Positions 1 through 7,740 are shown, numbered from the stretch's first letter. The stretch is DNA of 12,732 nucleotides from Suilimivivens sp964507235 (GCA_964507235.1 CAZDPE010000069.1:1-12732); one strand, 5' to 3'. Notes: generated by a model from the sequence alone, not told the origin. Numbers and translations: made by a program.

Positions 1-61
1 TAGCGGGCAAGCTCTCACGGTCATATTGTACAATTGTTTCTGCATGGCTGAACTGATACAT
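1..61 (-). CDS. Possible 5' end of a further gene, cut by the window edge
   Basis: An ATG at 61-59 opens a frame that stays open for 20 codons to the window edge (begins MYQFSHAETIV). It starts 4 bases after the stop codon of the upstream lipoprotein gene, a spacing typical of a translationally coupled operon gene. The Shine-Dalgarno sequence is weak (no clear GGAGG, only a TTTAAG-like stretch). I do not recognise the protein. A 20-codon open run can occur by chance, so this is a position-based suggestion. Confidence 0.4.
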   Translation of the reverse strand, partial: MYQFSHAETIVQYDRESLPA

Positions 62-65
62 GTGC

Positions 66-1256
66 TTAAAGCCAGAAGCTTAAACTCATCTGCTCCCTAT
101 TATCTGCATAGGATACCGTTGCTTCTCCATTTTGAAGATACCTGAAAATCCCCTGTTCTTCTATCAAATACTCCACCATCCGGCGGTATACCTCATCCGA
201 ACTGCATTTTAATGTTATATACGTACTTTCTTCTTCATATGCCCCGGCAAATAATGAAGCAAGCTTGTCCTTGTCCACCTCGCTGAAATATTTACCTTCC
301 CTTACATAATAATTATCGGTCATATCATCACAGATTGGAATGGAAACCCCTTCGTCTATTGTATGGGTTCTGTTTAGCTGTTCCGTGGTAACGCAGAGGT
401 AATCATAATTAATAGGCGGTATGCTTTCCACTGCATTCTGCGAATCGCCTTCTACTATCTGATAGGAAGCATCTCCCCATGTGGTATCTACAAAATAGCA
501 GCTGCCGTCAAGCTTTACCAGGTTCCAGGCATGTCCTTCCCCCTTGGAAACACGTCCCATCACCAGAGTATTTTCCACTCCCGCTCTATTCAGCAGATAC
601 TGGGTGGCTTTGGCATATCCCTGACAAACGCTTCTTTGATGGATAAATACAGAACAGATATTTTGATTGTCAGGAGCGTCTGCATCATAATCTGTCTTTT
701 CTATAATATATTCATAGATATATTTTACCCTTTCATAATCATCCATATCCTCAGTGATTCCTTCAAGACACAAATCCACATAACTGTCAATCTGCTCCTG
801 CTTTTTCAGCGCCTGTTCCTTATCGATATTATAGGTGCCCGAAAAGGTAATCTTTTTCACCTCATTTCCAAGTGTATACTTGGTAAATGTATAGCCTCCC
901 ACATAAAATATTTCAGGATGGTCATTCAGGACATACTGGAAAACCTTTTCGATGATGTCACTTTCAAGGCAGGACAATGCCACTTCACTTTCAAAATTTT
1001 GGAGCACGTCCAGAATTTCCACATAAACCGTCTGCTCCATACTATTCAGCTGTTCAAAATAAAAATTTCCTGCCTGTTTCCTTTCCAGCATCTCCAGAAG
1101 TTCCGGCGAAAGCTCCGAATACTTCTCCGGCTCTTCATCCGGCGGCTGCTCTATTTCCACAGGCGGGGACTCTGCTTCCGGTTCTTTTTGAATTTTCCCG
1201 CAGCCTGACAGTACAAGCCCAAACACCAAAACCGGAATTATCCACCATTTTTTCAT
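66..1256 (-). CDS. Transglutaminase-like domain lipoprotein
   Basis: The product is a predicted membrane-anchored, surface-exposed lipoprotein of 396 residues. Residues 1-18 form a lipoprotein signal peptide with lipobox LSGC and acylated Cys19. A proline- and glutamate-rich spacer follows (about 22-50). The core resembles the bacterial transglutaminase-like (papain-fold) family. The putative catalytic triad is Cys211 in RSVCQGYAKA, His242 in GHAWNLVKL and Asp257 in YFVDTTWGD, all in the usual order. Members of this family act as cysteine peptidases or cross-linking enzymes on cell-wall or surface proteins; the substrate here is unknown. The ATG directly follows the prfC stop (TAAATG) with no strong Shine-Dalgarno sequence, which suggests translational coupling to prfC. 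The last ~110 residues after the triad have no recognised domain. Family assignment is good; the biological role is not determinable from sequence. Confidence 0.85.
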   Translation of the reverse strand: MKKWWIIPVLVFGLVLSGCGKIQKEPEAESPPVEIEQPPDEEPEKYSELSPELLEMLERKQAGNFYFEQLNSMEQTVYVEILDVLQNFESEVALSCLESDIIEKVFQYVLNDHPEIFYVGGYTFTKYTLGNEVKKITFSGTYNIDKEQALKKQEQIDSYVDLCLEGITEDMDDYERVKYIYEYIIEKTDYDADAPDNQNICSVFIHQRSVCQGYAKATQYLLNRAGVENTLVMGRVSKGEGHAWNLVKLDGSCYFVDTTWGDASYQIVEGDSQNAVESIPPINYDYLCVTTEQLNRTHTIDEGVSIPICDDMTDNYYVREGKYFSEVDKDKLASLFAGAYEEESTYITLKCSSDEVYRRMVEYLIEEQGIFRYLQNGEATVSYADNREQMSLSFWL

Positions 1257-2849
1257 TTAATCACGTCCAAACTCTGAAAGAACCAAATCCTTATTCCTGT
1301 CCAGGGTCATTCCAATACTCCATGCATTTATAAACAGCAGCAATGGATTGCCCTTCAAATCTTTTATTTTTTTCATATCAGAGGTACCGGTCAGCCTGGC
1401 AAGGTCAATCTCCTTGTTTTCTATCCATCTGATATGCTCATAAGGCAGCGGCTCCAGCTTTATTTCCACATTATATTCATTTTCCAGCCGGTACTTCAAA
1501 ACGTCAAATTGCAGTACGCCTACCACGCCCACAATAATTTCTTCCATACCTGTGTTAAATTCCTGGAAAATCTGAATAGCGCCTTCCTGTGCAATCTGGG
1601 TAATTCCTTTTACGAATTGCTTTCTTTTCATGGTATCTATTTGTCTGACCCTTGCAAAATGCTCCGGTGCAAAAGTAGGAATTCCCTCATACTTAAATTG
1701 TTCCCCGGGCATGCAGAGAGTATCTCCAATGGAAAATATTCCCGGATCAAACACGCCGATAATATCACCTGCATAAGCCTCTTCCAGAATTTTTCTTTCG
1801 CTTGCCATAATCTGCTGCGGCTGTGACAGACGCATTACCCTGCCTCCCTGAACATGCTTTACTTCCATGCTTGCTTCATATTTTCCGGAGCAAATGCGCA
1901 TAAACGCTATTCTGTCCCTATGAGCTTTATTCATATTGGCCTGAATTTTAAATACAAAAGCAGAAAACTCATTCTCCGTAGGGGAAATCAATCCTGTATC
2001 CGCTTTTCTGGGAAGCGGCGTGGTGGTCATTTCCAGAAAATGCTGTAAAAAGAATTCCACTCCGAAATTAGTGAGCGCCGAACCGAAAAACACCGGGGTA
2101 AGTTCCCCTGCCTGCACCTGCTGCAGATCAAATTCCGCACTGGCACCATCTAAAAGCTCAATTTCATCCGACAATACTCCTGCCGCTTCTTCACCCACTG
2201 CCTGCACCAGCTTCTGTTCATCCTCCACAGGTATTATGGTTGTTTCTCCTTCTTTCGTTCCCTTTTCCGTATCGGAAAAAGTAATCACACATTTATTATT
2301 CCTGTCGTAAACTCCCTTAAAACGCTTACCCGAACCAATAGGCCAGTTTACAGGGCAGGTTGCAATCCCCAATTCCTTTTCAATTTCGTCCAAAAGTTCA
2401 AAAGTATCATTGGCATCCCTGTCCATTTTGTTTATAAAAGTAAAAATAGGTATTTTGCGCATCACGCAGACCTTAAAAAGCTTTCTGGTCTGTGCTTCCA
2501 CACCCTTCGATGCATCAATTACCATAACCGCTGAATCTGCAGCCATCAAAGTACGGTAGGTATCTTCTGAGAAGTCCTGATGGCCCGGCGTATCCAGGAT
2601 ATTAATGCAAAATCCGCCATACTCAAACTGAAGCACCGATGATGTAACGGAAATACCTCTTTCCTTTTCTATTTCCATCCAGTCGGATACCGCATGCCTT
2701 GCAGTTGCTTTTCCTTTCACGCTCCCGGCAAGATTAATGGCTCCGCCATATAACAGAAATTTTTCCGTCAGTGTGGTTTTACCTGCATCGGGATGTGAGA
2801 TAATGGCAAAGGTCCGTCTTCTGTTTATTTCTTTTTCTATACTTTCCAC
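1257..2849 (-). CDS. prfC: Peptide chain release factor 3 (RF3), GTPase
   Basis: RF3 is a translational GTPase that recycles RF1 and RF2 from the ribosome after peptide release. From the chosen start the protein has 530 residues, close to the usual ~529. The GTPase signatures are intact: P-loop SHPDAGKTT (18-26), switch region with RGISVTSS (64-71), DTPGH (86-90) and NKMD (140-143). The C-terminal two thirds contain EF-G-like beta-barrel and RF3 C-terminal regions (GGRVMRLSQPQQ, VGVLQFDVLKYRL). I place the start at GTG 2849, not at an ATG 51 bases upstream. The GTG has GGAGGAA 6 bases before it, and the encoded (M)ESIEKEINRRRTFAIISHPDAGKTT is the normal RF3 N-terminus. The upstream ATG lies inside deoB, has no Shine-Dalgarno sequence, and would add 17 atypical residues. 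The gene follows deoB by 31 bases and abuts the lipoprotein gene. Confidence 0.96.
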   Translation of the reverse strand: MESIEKEINRRRTFAIISHPDAGKTTLTEKFLLYGGAINLAGSVKGKATARHAVSDWMEIEKERGISVTSSVLQFEYGGFCINILDTPGHQDFSEDTYRTLMAADSAVMVIDASKGVEAQTRKLFKVCVMRKIPIFTFINKMDRDANDTFELLDEIEKELGIATCPVNWPIGSGKRFKGVYDRNNKCVITFSDTEKGTKEGETTIIPVEDEQKLVQAVGEEAAGVLSDEIELLDGASAEFDLQQVQAGELTPVFFGSALTNFGVEFFLQHFLEMTTTPLPRKADTGLISPTENEFSAFVFKIQANMNKAHRDRIAFMRICSGKYEASMEVKHVQGGRVMRLSQPQQIMASERKILEEAYAGDIIGVFDPGIFSIGDTLCMPGEQFKYEGIPTFAPEHFARVRQIDTMKRKQFVKGITQIAQEGAIQIFQEFNTGMEEIIVGVVGVLQFDVLKYRLENEYNVEIKLEPLPYEHIRWIENKEIDLARLTGTSDMKKIKDLKGNPLLLFINAWSIGMTLDRNKDLVLSEFGRD

Positions 2850-2855
2850 GTGTTC

Positions 2856-2862
2856 TTCCTCC
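2856..2862 (-). promoter_or_regulatory. Ribosome-binding site that fixes the prfC GTG start
   Basis: On the minus strand this reads GGAGGAA and ends 6 bases before the GTG at 2849. It lies in the deoB-prfC gap (2850-2880) and is the only strong Shine-Dalgarno sequence there. It therefore selects the GTG rather than the upstream ATG at 2900. Confidence 0.8.
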
Positions 2863-2880
2863 AGGTAACTTATAAATATT

Positions 2881-4029
2881 TTAAACAGGCTTGCCGGCAA
2901 TATTCCCCGGCACGTCTAAGTATTTTAACACAGTTGCCCCTATATCTGCAAAGGTTTCTCTTGTTCCCAGATTTACAGGCTTAATTTTATGACCGTACAT
3001 AATAAAAGGCGTATATTCTCTGGAATGGTCTGTGGATGCCGTATATCCCGGGTCACAGCCGTGGTCGGCCGTAATCATCAGCACATCCTCCTCCCTTAAC
3101 CTCTCTAAAATACCGGGCAGTGCTTCATCAAATTCTGTCAGTGCCCTCCCGTAGCCTTCCCTATCGTTTCTGTGCCCGTAAAGCATGTCAAAATCCACGA
3201 GATTTACAAAACAAAGTCCCTCAAAGTCCTTCTCCATATACTCCAGTGTTTTTTGAATTCCTTCTTTATTTCCCTTCGTATATACATAAGAGGTAATGCC
3301 CTGTCCGGCAAAAATGTCTTTAATCTTGCCTACGCCAATAACTTCCTTTCCTGCTGCCTGTATGGCGTCCAGCATGGTGGGAGAGGGCGGCAAAAGAGAA
3401 TAATCATGGCGCCCGGACGTACGGGTGTAGTTTCCGCTGCTTCCCGTAAACGGTCTTGCAATCACTCGTCCCACGCTGTGCCTGCCCGTAAGCAGTTTTC
3501 TTGCAGTTTCGCAATAACGGTATAAGGTTTCCACCGGCACAACATCTTCATGGGCGGCAATCTGAAATACACTGTCTGCTGAAGTATATACTATCAATTT
3601 ACCGGTTTTTACATGCTCATCGCCATAATCTTTAATTACTTCCGTTCCCGAATAGGGTGCATTGCACAAAACTCCTCTTCCTGTCATTTCACAGAAAGGT
3701 CCCAAGATTTCCTCCGGAAATCCGTCAGGATATACAGGCAGTGGATTGGGGGATATAATTCCTGCGATTTCCCAGTGTCCTATAGTAGTATCTTTTCCTT
3801 TTGATGCCTCTTTCATTCTGCCGTACGCCGCTGTAGGAGCAGGTACGCCTTCCTTCCAGTCTATTCCGTCAATATTGAATAATCCCATTTTTTCCATGTT
3901 GGGCATTCGGAAACAGGAGCTCAGTGATGCCGAATGAAGTGTATTGCATCCTGCGTCACCAAACTCTGCTGCATCCTCCATGGCTCCGATGCCAACACTG
4001 TCAAGCACAATTAAAAATATTCTTTTCAT
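2881..4029 (-). CDS. deoB: Phosphopentomutase
   Basis: The enzyme interconverts (deoxy)ribose 1-phosphate and (deoxy)ribose 5-phosphate, linking nucleoside salvage to central carbon metabolism. It is cytosolic and Mn-dependent. At 382 residues it is near the family's usual ~390. Alkaline-phosphatase-superfamily features are visible: N-terminal IFLIVLDSVGIG with metal ligand Asp10, the phosphorylated-threonine region KDTTIGHWE (probably Thr81), VDFDMLYGHRND (Asp281, His286), TADHG (Asp322, His323) and TDHSREYTP (His335). The start ATG has AGGA 8 bases upstream. It follows spoIIIAH by 51 bases with no terminator hairpin between them, so it may be reached by spoIIIA transcripts. No other deo genes (deoC, nucleoside phosphorylase, cdd) are nearby. 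Confidence 0.96.
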   Translation of the reverse strand: MKRIFLIVLDSVGIGAMEDAAEFGDAGCNTLHSASLSSCFRMPNMEKMGLFNIDGIDWKEGVPAPTAAYGRMKEASKGKDTTIGHWEIAGIISPNPLPVYPDGFPEEILGPFCEMTGRGVLCNAPYSGTEVIKDYGDEHVKTGKLIVYTSADSVFQIAAHEDVVPVETLYRYCETARKLLTGRHSVGRVIARPFTGSSGNYTRTSGRHDYSLLPPSPTMLDAIQAAGKEVIGVGKIKDIFAGQGITSYVYTKGNKEGIQKTLEYMEKDFEGLCFVNLVDFDMLYGHRNDREGYGRALTEFDEALPGILERLREEDVLMITADHGCDPGYTASTDHSREYTPFIMYGHKIKPVNLGTRETFADIGATVLKYLDVPGNIAGKPV

Positions 4030-4080
4030 TCCGGTGTTCCTTTCACTCTGCTATTTTCTCTTGTAATAGAATAACACATT

Positions 4081-4827
4081 TTATTCCTGTGCAATAGTAC
4101 TGATTACAATATTTTCTGCTCCGATTCCGGTCTTGCGCACTACGATATCTTCAATCTGCGCACGCTGGGCCTCAGTAAGCTCTGCAGCGTTTACCACAAC
4201 GTCCACCATTCCGTCCGCAATGCTTACAACAACATCATCAAAGCCTTTTGCTTCCAGCAGAATTTCTGCAGCCGTTTCTTTTTCTGCAATATCGGTTATT
4301 GCTATCATTCCGTCGATGGCTTCCTGCTTCTGCTCTTCACTGATGTTTACATTATTGATGATTTCCAGCAGGGTTTCTTTATTCTTGGCTCTCACCTGTT
4401 CTTTTAAAAGCTTGGCGCCGGAAAGGGTATCCAGACTTGATGCGGATGTAAAAACAGCTTCACCGGGCGTGTCTGTTTCGGAAATCTGTCCCTCCACTGC
4501 TTCTGCGGCCGTTTCCGCCATAAGCTCATCCATTGTTTCATCCAGATAATTTTCCTGTTCCGTAATTACCTCGGAATCCATACTCTCAATATCATAAATT
4601 TCAGCCTGTTCCATATCTTCATCAGATATTTCAAACAAAGCAGCAACATCCGTATCTTCCTGAATCACTGTCTGGTCATCAACAATTGATATTGTTGCAT
4701 CCGCCGTAGTGGTCATAATATCCTCATCTGTAATCCTGGTTCCCGCAAAGTTCAGGTAACCTGCCACTGCAATCATAATTGCCAGCGCCGTAATCATAAT
4801 CTGATTTTTTTTCACCATATTTTTCAA
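4081..4827 (-). CDS. spoIIIAH: Stage III sporulation protein AH, channel ring protein
   Basis: SpoIIIAH is a mother-cell protein whose extracellular domain binds forespore SpoIIQ across the intermembrane space, forming the channel needed for late forespore gene expression. The 248-residue product has one transmembrane segment (about 9-28), a long acidic linker (about 58-125, rich in Glu and Asp) and a C-terminal helical plus ring-building (YscJ/FliF-like) region (about 138-248) ending near GIGAENIVISTIAQE. The start is a TTG at 4827: AAGGAG lies 8 bases upstream, whereas the next ATG (4818) would be 17 bases from it. It follows spoIIIAG by 13 bases and is the last spoIIIA gene. Bacillus homologues are shorter (~218), and the extra length appears to be in the acidic linker. 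Confidence 0.93.
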   Translation of the reverse strand: MKNMVKKNQIMITALAIMIAVAGYLNFAGTRITDEDIMTTTADATISIVDDQTVIQEDTDVAALFEISDEDMEQAEIYDIESMDSEVITEQENYLDETMDELMAETAAEAVEGQISETDTPGEAVFTSASSLDTLSGAKLLKEQVRAKNKETLLEIINNVNISEEQKQEAIDGMIAITDIAEKETAAEILLEAKGFDDVVVSIADGMVDVVVNAAELTEAQRAQIEDIVVRKTGIGAENIVISTIAQE

Positions 4828-4835
4828 GTCCCTAT

Positions 4836-4841
4836 CTCCTT
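4836..4841 (-). promoter_or_regulatory. Ribosome-binding site that fixes the spoIIIAH TTG start
   Basis: AAGGAG on the minus strand, overlapping the spoIIIAG stop codon by one base and ending 8 bases before the TTG at 4827. No other start codon sits at a workable distance. Confidence 0.75.
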
Positions 4842-5548
4842 TATTTAGAACTCATTTTGATTACTTTAATTTTATGAACCTCAATACCGAATAATGCCTG
4901 AATTGCTTCCGTAATATTTTTATTTACTGTCTGATTGTCACCTCCCTGGGCAGAAACCACAACCCCTTCAATCCGGGGACAGATTATCTGCTTTATGTAA
5001 GGGTAAGATATGCCGCCGGATGCACTTGCATAAACTGTTTCTCCTGCTTCATTCAAACTGCTGGAATTGCGGCTTCCCCCTTCGGAGTCCACTTCGGTAG
5101 AAGAGCTTCTGTCTGTTGTTACATCCTTTTCCACAACGGCTTCTCCCGAAGATTGTAAAGTAATCATAACCTTTACCCTTCCGGCTCCCTCCATGCTTGA
5201 TAAAAGTTCCTCCAAAGCGCTTTCCAAAAATGCCGTATAGCTTTGAAGCTCGCTGTTTTCCATAAAATCTGTTCCTTTGCCCCAGGCATTTTCTTCCGGT
5301 TCACCGCTTCCTGAATTTACTAATTCCATTATACCACTATTGCTGTCCAATATACCGGACTCAACCGGTTCTTCATCATTTTTCCGGTTTTCCGTGGGCC
5401 AGGCTATCACAAGCAAAAGAATGCCGACTAAAAAAATAACCACAAAATTTTCTTTCTTTAATTTTGTAAAATCAAATGCTCTTTTAATCACATCCTTTTT
5501 CTGCTCCGTTTCTCCGGTCTTTTCAGGCTGTTTTCTTTCTTCCGCCAT
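4841..5548 (-). CDS. spoIIIAG: Stage III sporulation protein AG, channel ring protein
   Basis: SpoIIIAG forms a large oligomeric ring in the intermembrane space as part of the SpoIIIA-SpoIIQ feeding-tube channel. The 235-residue product has a charged cytosolic N-terminus, one transmembrane helix (about 34-50), a flexible Ser/Gly/Glu-rich stretch (60-100) and a ring-building-motif domain (about 105-235). That domain carries an insertion rich in Ser, Thr and Gly (about 143-180), consistent with the beta-strand insertion known in this family. The ATG has AGGAG 10 bases upstream. It lies 22 bases after spoIIIAF and 13 before spoIIIAH. The length is close to the Bacillus protein (~229). Confidence 0.93.
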   Translation of the reverse strand: MAEERKQPEKTGETEQKKDVIKRAFDFTKLKKENFVVIFLVGILLLVIAWPTENRKNDEEPVESGILDSNSGIMELVNSGSGEPEENAWGKGTDFMENSELQSYTAFLESALEELLSSMEGAGRVKVMITLQSSGEAVVEKDVTTDRSSSTEVDSEGGSRNSSSLNEAGETVYASASGGISYPYIKQIICPRIEGVVVSAQGGDNQTVNKNITEAIQALFGIEVHKIKVIKMSSK

Positions 5549-5570
5549 AAATCTGCAGCTCCTTTCCTTG

Positions 5571-6131
5571 TCAGTCTGACGTTATCCACAGATTATCCGG
5601 GTCCACTCCCAGAATTTCCCCATAGTACGCTTTCAGCTGTTCTGTTTCCCCCTCCGTAAATCCGCTTTCTTCCTTTTTGCCGCCATCAGCTTCCCCCAGG
5701 CTGATTTTTTCAACCTTAATCTCCTTCACTGTATCCTTTTTTTCCTTTGAAACAGTAACTGTTATTTTCCTGTCCTTTTCCCCTTCTTCCTCACTAATGA
5801 AAACGCCGCTGACAATATATCCTTCCAAAGGTCTTTGATTCAGTCTGGCTGCCAGTTCTTCCTCTATTTTCTCTTTTATTTCACCGCTGTTATCCACAGT
5901 TTCCATCTCTTCCTGATTCCAATCGGCAGCTGATGCGAATTCCGCTGTCTGTTCCAGCAGCTGTTCCCATTCCCCTCCATCTGCAAAAGCCAGTACCGGC
6001 TGCGCCATTTTCGCTATCATGATAATTCCTATTATCACCTTTACATATTTCACATAAGCTTCTCCCGGAACAAAATATAAAATTGCCTGGGCTATTACAA
6101 TAAAGATTCCGATTTCCCTGATTGCATCCAT
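5571..6131 (-). CDS. spoIIIAF: Stage III sporulation protein AF
   Basis: A mother-cell membrane component of the SpoIIIA complex. The 186-residue product has two N-terminal transmembrane helices (about 7-22 and 29-48), followed by a soluble domain (about 50-186) with the pattern seen in SpoIIIAF, which adopts a ring-building-motif-like fold. A Lys/Glu-rich middle (about 115-160) precedes the C-terminal LGVDPDNLWI stretch. The ATG has AGGAG 7 bases upstream, within the end of spoIIIAE; the gap between the genes is 10 bases. Two perfect DnaA-box-like 9-mers lie within the gene (see findings). Confidence 0.9.
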   Translation of the reverse strand: MDAIREIGIFIVIAQAILYFVPGEAYVKYVKVIIGIIMIAKMAQPVLAFADGGEWEQLLEQTAEFASAADWNQEEMETVDNSGEIKEKIEEELAARLNQRPLEGYIVSGVFISEEEGEKDRKITVTVSKEKKDTVKEIKVEKISLGEADGGKKEESGFTEGETEQLKAYYGEILGVDPDNLWITSD

Positions 6132-6141
6132 TCCGCTTCTC

Positions 6142-7326
6142 CTATTTGACCGTATACGCCACTACGCCGATAACTATTAAAAACAGGGCTGCCGCCGTAA
6201 ATACACACCGGAACAGCAAAAAGCACCCTTCTCCTACTCTGTCCGTGCAGCCGGAGATTCTTTTATCGCTGATAATTCCCGTCAGGGCAGCTCCCAGCTT
6301 TACAAGGCCTGCCACCATCAAAATTTTAATGAGCGGGGTCAGACAGGCAAAAAGAAGCAGCACCAAAAGAAGTACTCCCAGACTGTTTTTAATCAGCACT
6401 GCGGCGCCAATGACCAGCTCCGTTACGCCTTCCGCAACCCCTCCCACGCCTGGAATCGCCAGAACAGCCTTTCTGAATACTGAAATTTTCAATTTATCAA
6501 CTACCGGAACAATAACAGCCTGTACCATGCTGAGTCCCGTAATCATTACCATCGTGACCTTGAGGGCCATAACAATTGCTTTTTTTATAAACTCCAGCAG
6601 CAAAGCAAGCCTTTCCTCTGCCCAGATTCCATTCAGCAGCGCCAGAATCACATAACTGTAAACAAAGGGCATCAGAACTGTAACCAAAAAGCTTTCTATC
6701 AAATAGGCCGCAAACAGCATGACCTGATAATAAAACACTGCAGTGGCACTGCCAGCAGAAGCTCCTACCGCCATAAACCAGGTAGGTATAAACAGTTTCA
6801 CAAAAAGCACAATATTTTCAATCGTTGTAACTGCTGTCTGCGAAACATAAACAAAAGCTCTGGTAAGCACTGCCATTAAAAACAGATAAAGAAAATAAAA
6901 TCCAACCTGCGAAATCTGCTGTCCTGCAAAAATATCGGAAAAATTTGAAAACAGGGAAGAAGCAATCCCGATTACCAGAATACAGATAATGACCTCCTTC
7001 ATCCCGGAAAACTCGCTCACAATACTTTGTTTTATTTCTTTTCCCAGCACAGAAACGGCTTCTGTTACCTTTCCTTTGAGAATCAGGGATAAAAGCTCGT
7101 CCATATTTATATGGCAGCTGGGAAATAAATCAGCAAAACCATTTTCAATTTCCGTCAGATCGTAATCTGTTATCTGCTGCCAGATAAAAGAATCTATTTC
7201 CTCCTGTCCGCCGGCTTCCTCTGCCCTTACTGGAAGATAAAAGGCAAACAGCCATAAAAACACTGCAAAACCCATAATTGCCGTTCTTCTTCCCGGCCAA
7301 TACTTCTTTCCGCTCCCCTTCTTCAT
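6142..7326 (-). CDS. spoIIIAE: Stage III sporulation protein AE, polytopic membrane protein
   Basis: SpoIIIAE is a multi-pass membrane component of the mother-cell SpoIIIA complex. From the chosen ATG the product has 394 residues, near the usual ~399. It starts with a basic N-terminus and hydrophobic stretch ending in VRA-EEA (about 1-36, signal-peptide-like). A soluble segment (37-105) follows, then about seven hydrophobic segments between residues 110 and 392. The conserved PGVGGVAEG and KISVFRKAVLAIPG region (279-300) typifies the family. A longer frame would start at an ATG at 7359 inside spoIIIAD, but it lacks a Shine-Dalgarno sequence. ATG 7326 has AGAGGA 9 bases upstream and gives a 16-base gap after spoIIIAD. 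Confidence 0.93.
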   Translation of the reverse strand: MKKGSGKKYWPGRRTAIMGFAVFLWLFAFYLPVRAEEAGGQEEIDSFIWQQITDYDLTEIENGFADLFPSCHINMDELLSLILKGKVTEAVSVLGKEIKQSIVSEFSGMKEVIICILVIGIASSLFSNFSDIFAGQQISQVGFYFLYLFLMAVLTRAFVYVSQTAVTTIENIVLFVKLFIPTWFMAVGASAGSATAVFYYQVMLFAAYLIESFLVTVLMPFVYSYVILALLNGIWAEERLALLLEFIKKAIVMALKVTMVMITGLSMVQAVIVPVVDKLKISVFRKAVLAIPGVGGVAEGVTELVIGAAVLIKNSLGVLLLVLLLFACLTPLIKILMVAGLVKLGAALTGIISDKRISGCTDRVGEGCFLLFRCVFTAAALFLIVIGVVAYTVK

Positions 7327-7335
7327 CCGCGACCA

Positions 7336-7341
7336 TCCTCT
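7336..7341 (-). promoter_or_regulatory. Ribosome-binding site supporting the spoIIIAE start at 7326
   Basis: AGAGGA on the minus strand, 9 bases before ATG 7326 and just after the spoIIIAD stop. The alternative upstream ATG at 7359 has no such site. Confidence 0.65.
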
Positions 7342-7342
7342 C

Positions 7343-7729
7343 TTATCCTGCAATGGCATTGATATTTTCTATGATGGCTGTCAGAACCGGCATTCCCATA
7401 AAAAGTACCGTCAGCTTTCCGAAAATTTCTATCTGACCGGCAACAGCGGCATATCCGGCATCTTTACAAATGGACGCACAAAACTCACAGATATAAGTAA
7501 CTCCCACCGCTTTAAATAAAAGCTTAAAGTAAGAATCTCCGGAGCTCATATACCTTTGCAGTATTTCCATGCGCTTTAAAACCTGAAACAGCCCGTCTAC
7601 GGAAAATGAAAAGATAATAATACATATGGCAATTCCCAGATAAAGACTTATTTCCGGTTTGGTTGTCTTAAACTGCAGTGCAACCATAACTCCCACCACA
7701 CCCAGCATTCCGATTTTCATAATTTCCAT
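7343..7729 (-). CDS. spoIIIAD: Stage III sporulation protein AD
   Basis: A small polytopic membrane protein of the SpoIIIA complex, 128 residues from the chosen start (Bacillus ~133). It is hydrophobic throughout, with about four membrane segments (roughly 3-20, 29-48, 66-85 and 104-124). The family pattern is MEIMKIGMLG at the N-terminus followed by LQFKTTKPEISLYLGIA. The open frame extends to a GTG at 7741, but that GTG overlaps the strong AAGGAGGTG ribosome-binding site and cannot be the start. The ATG at 7729 is at a usable distance and gives the family's normal N-terminus. It lies between spoIIIAC (19-base gap) and spoIIIAE (16-base gap). Confidence 0.92.
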   Translation of the reverse strand: MEIMKIGMLGVVGVMVALQFKTTKPEISLYLGIAICIIIFSFSVDGLFQVLKRMEILQRYMSSGDSYFKLLFKAVGVTYICEFCASICKDAGYAAVAGQIEIFGKLTVLFMGMPVLTAIIENINAIAG

Positions 7730-7740
7730 TATGAAAGCCA

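Noticed and set aside
531..1208. Plus-strand open frame of 225 codons opposite the lipoprotein gene
   Set aside because: No Shine-Dalgarno or promoter, low-complexity hydrophobic/basic translation, and it is fully antisense to a gene with a clear lipobox and catalytic motifs.
4030..4110. Possible deoB promoter (TTGCAC near the spoIIIAH end with TATTCT or TTCTAT)
   Set aside because: Only three matches at -35, and the -10 options are poor or at a wrong spacing; not better than chance in AT-rich sequence.
6122..6655. Plus-strand open frame of 177 codons opposite spoIIIAE
   Set aside because: It is antisense to a recognised spoIIIA gene, its translation is rich in Ser/Thr/Ile/Pro as expected for a shadow frame, and it has no ribosome-binding site.
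7145..7336. Minus-strand 63-codon frame overlapping the start of spoIIIAE
   Set aside because: It shares the ribosome-binding site with spoIIIAE but encodes an out-of-frame shadow; the in-frame ATG at 7326 gives the recognised protein.
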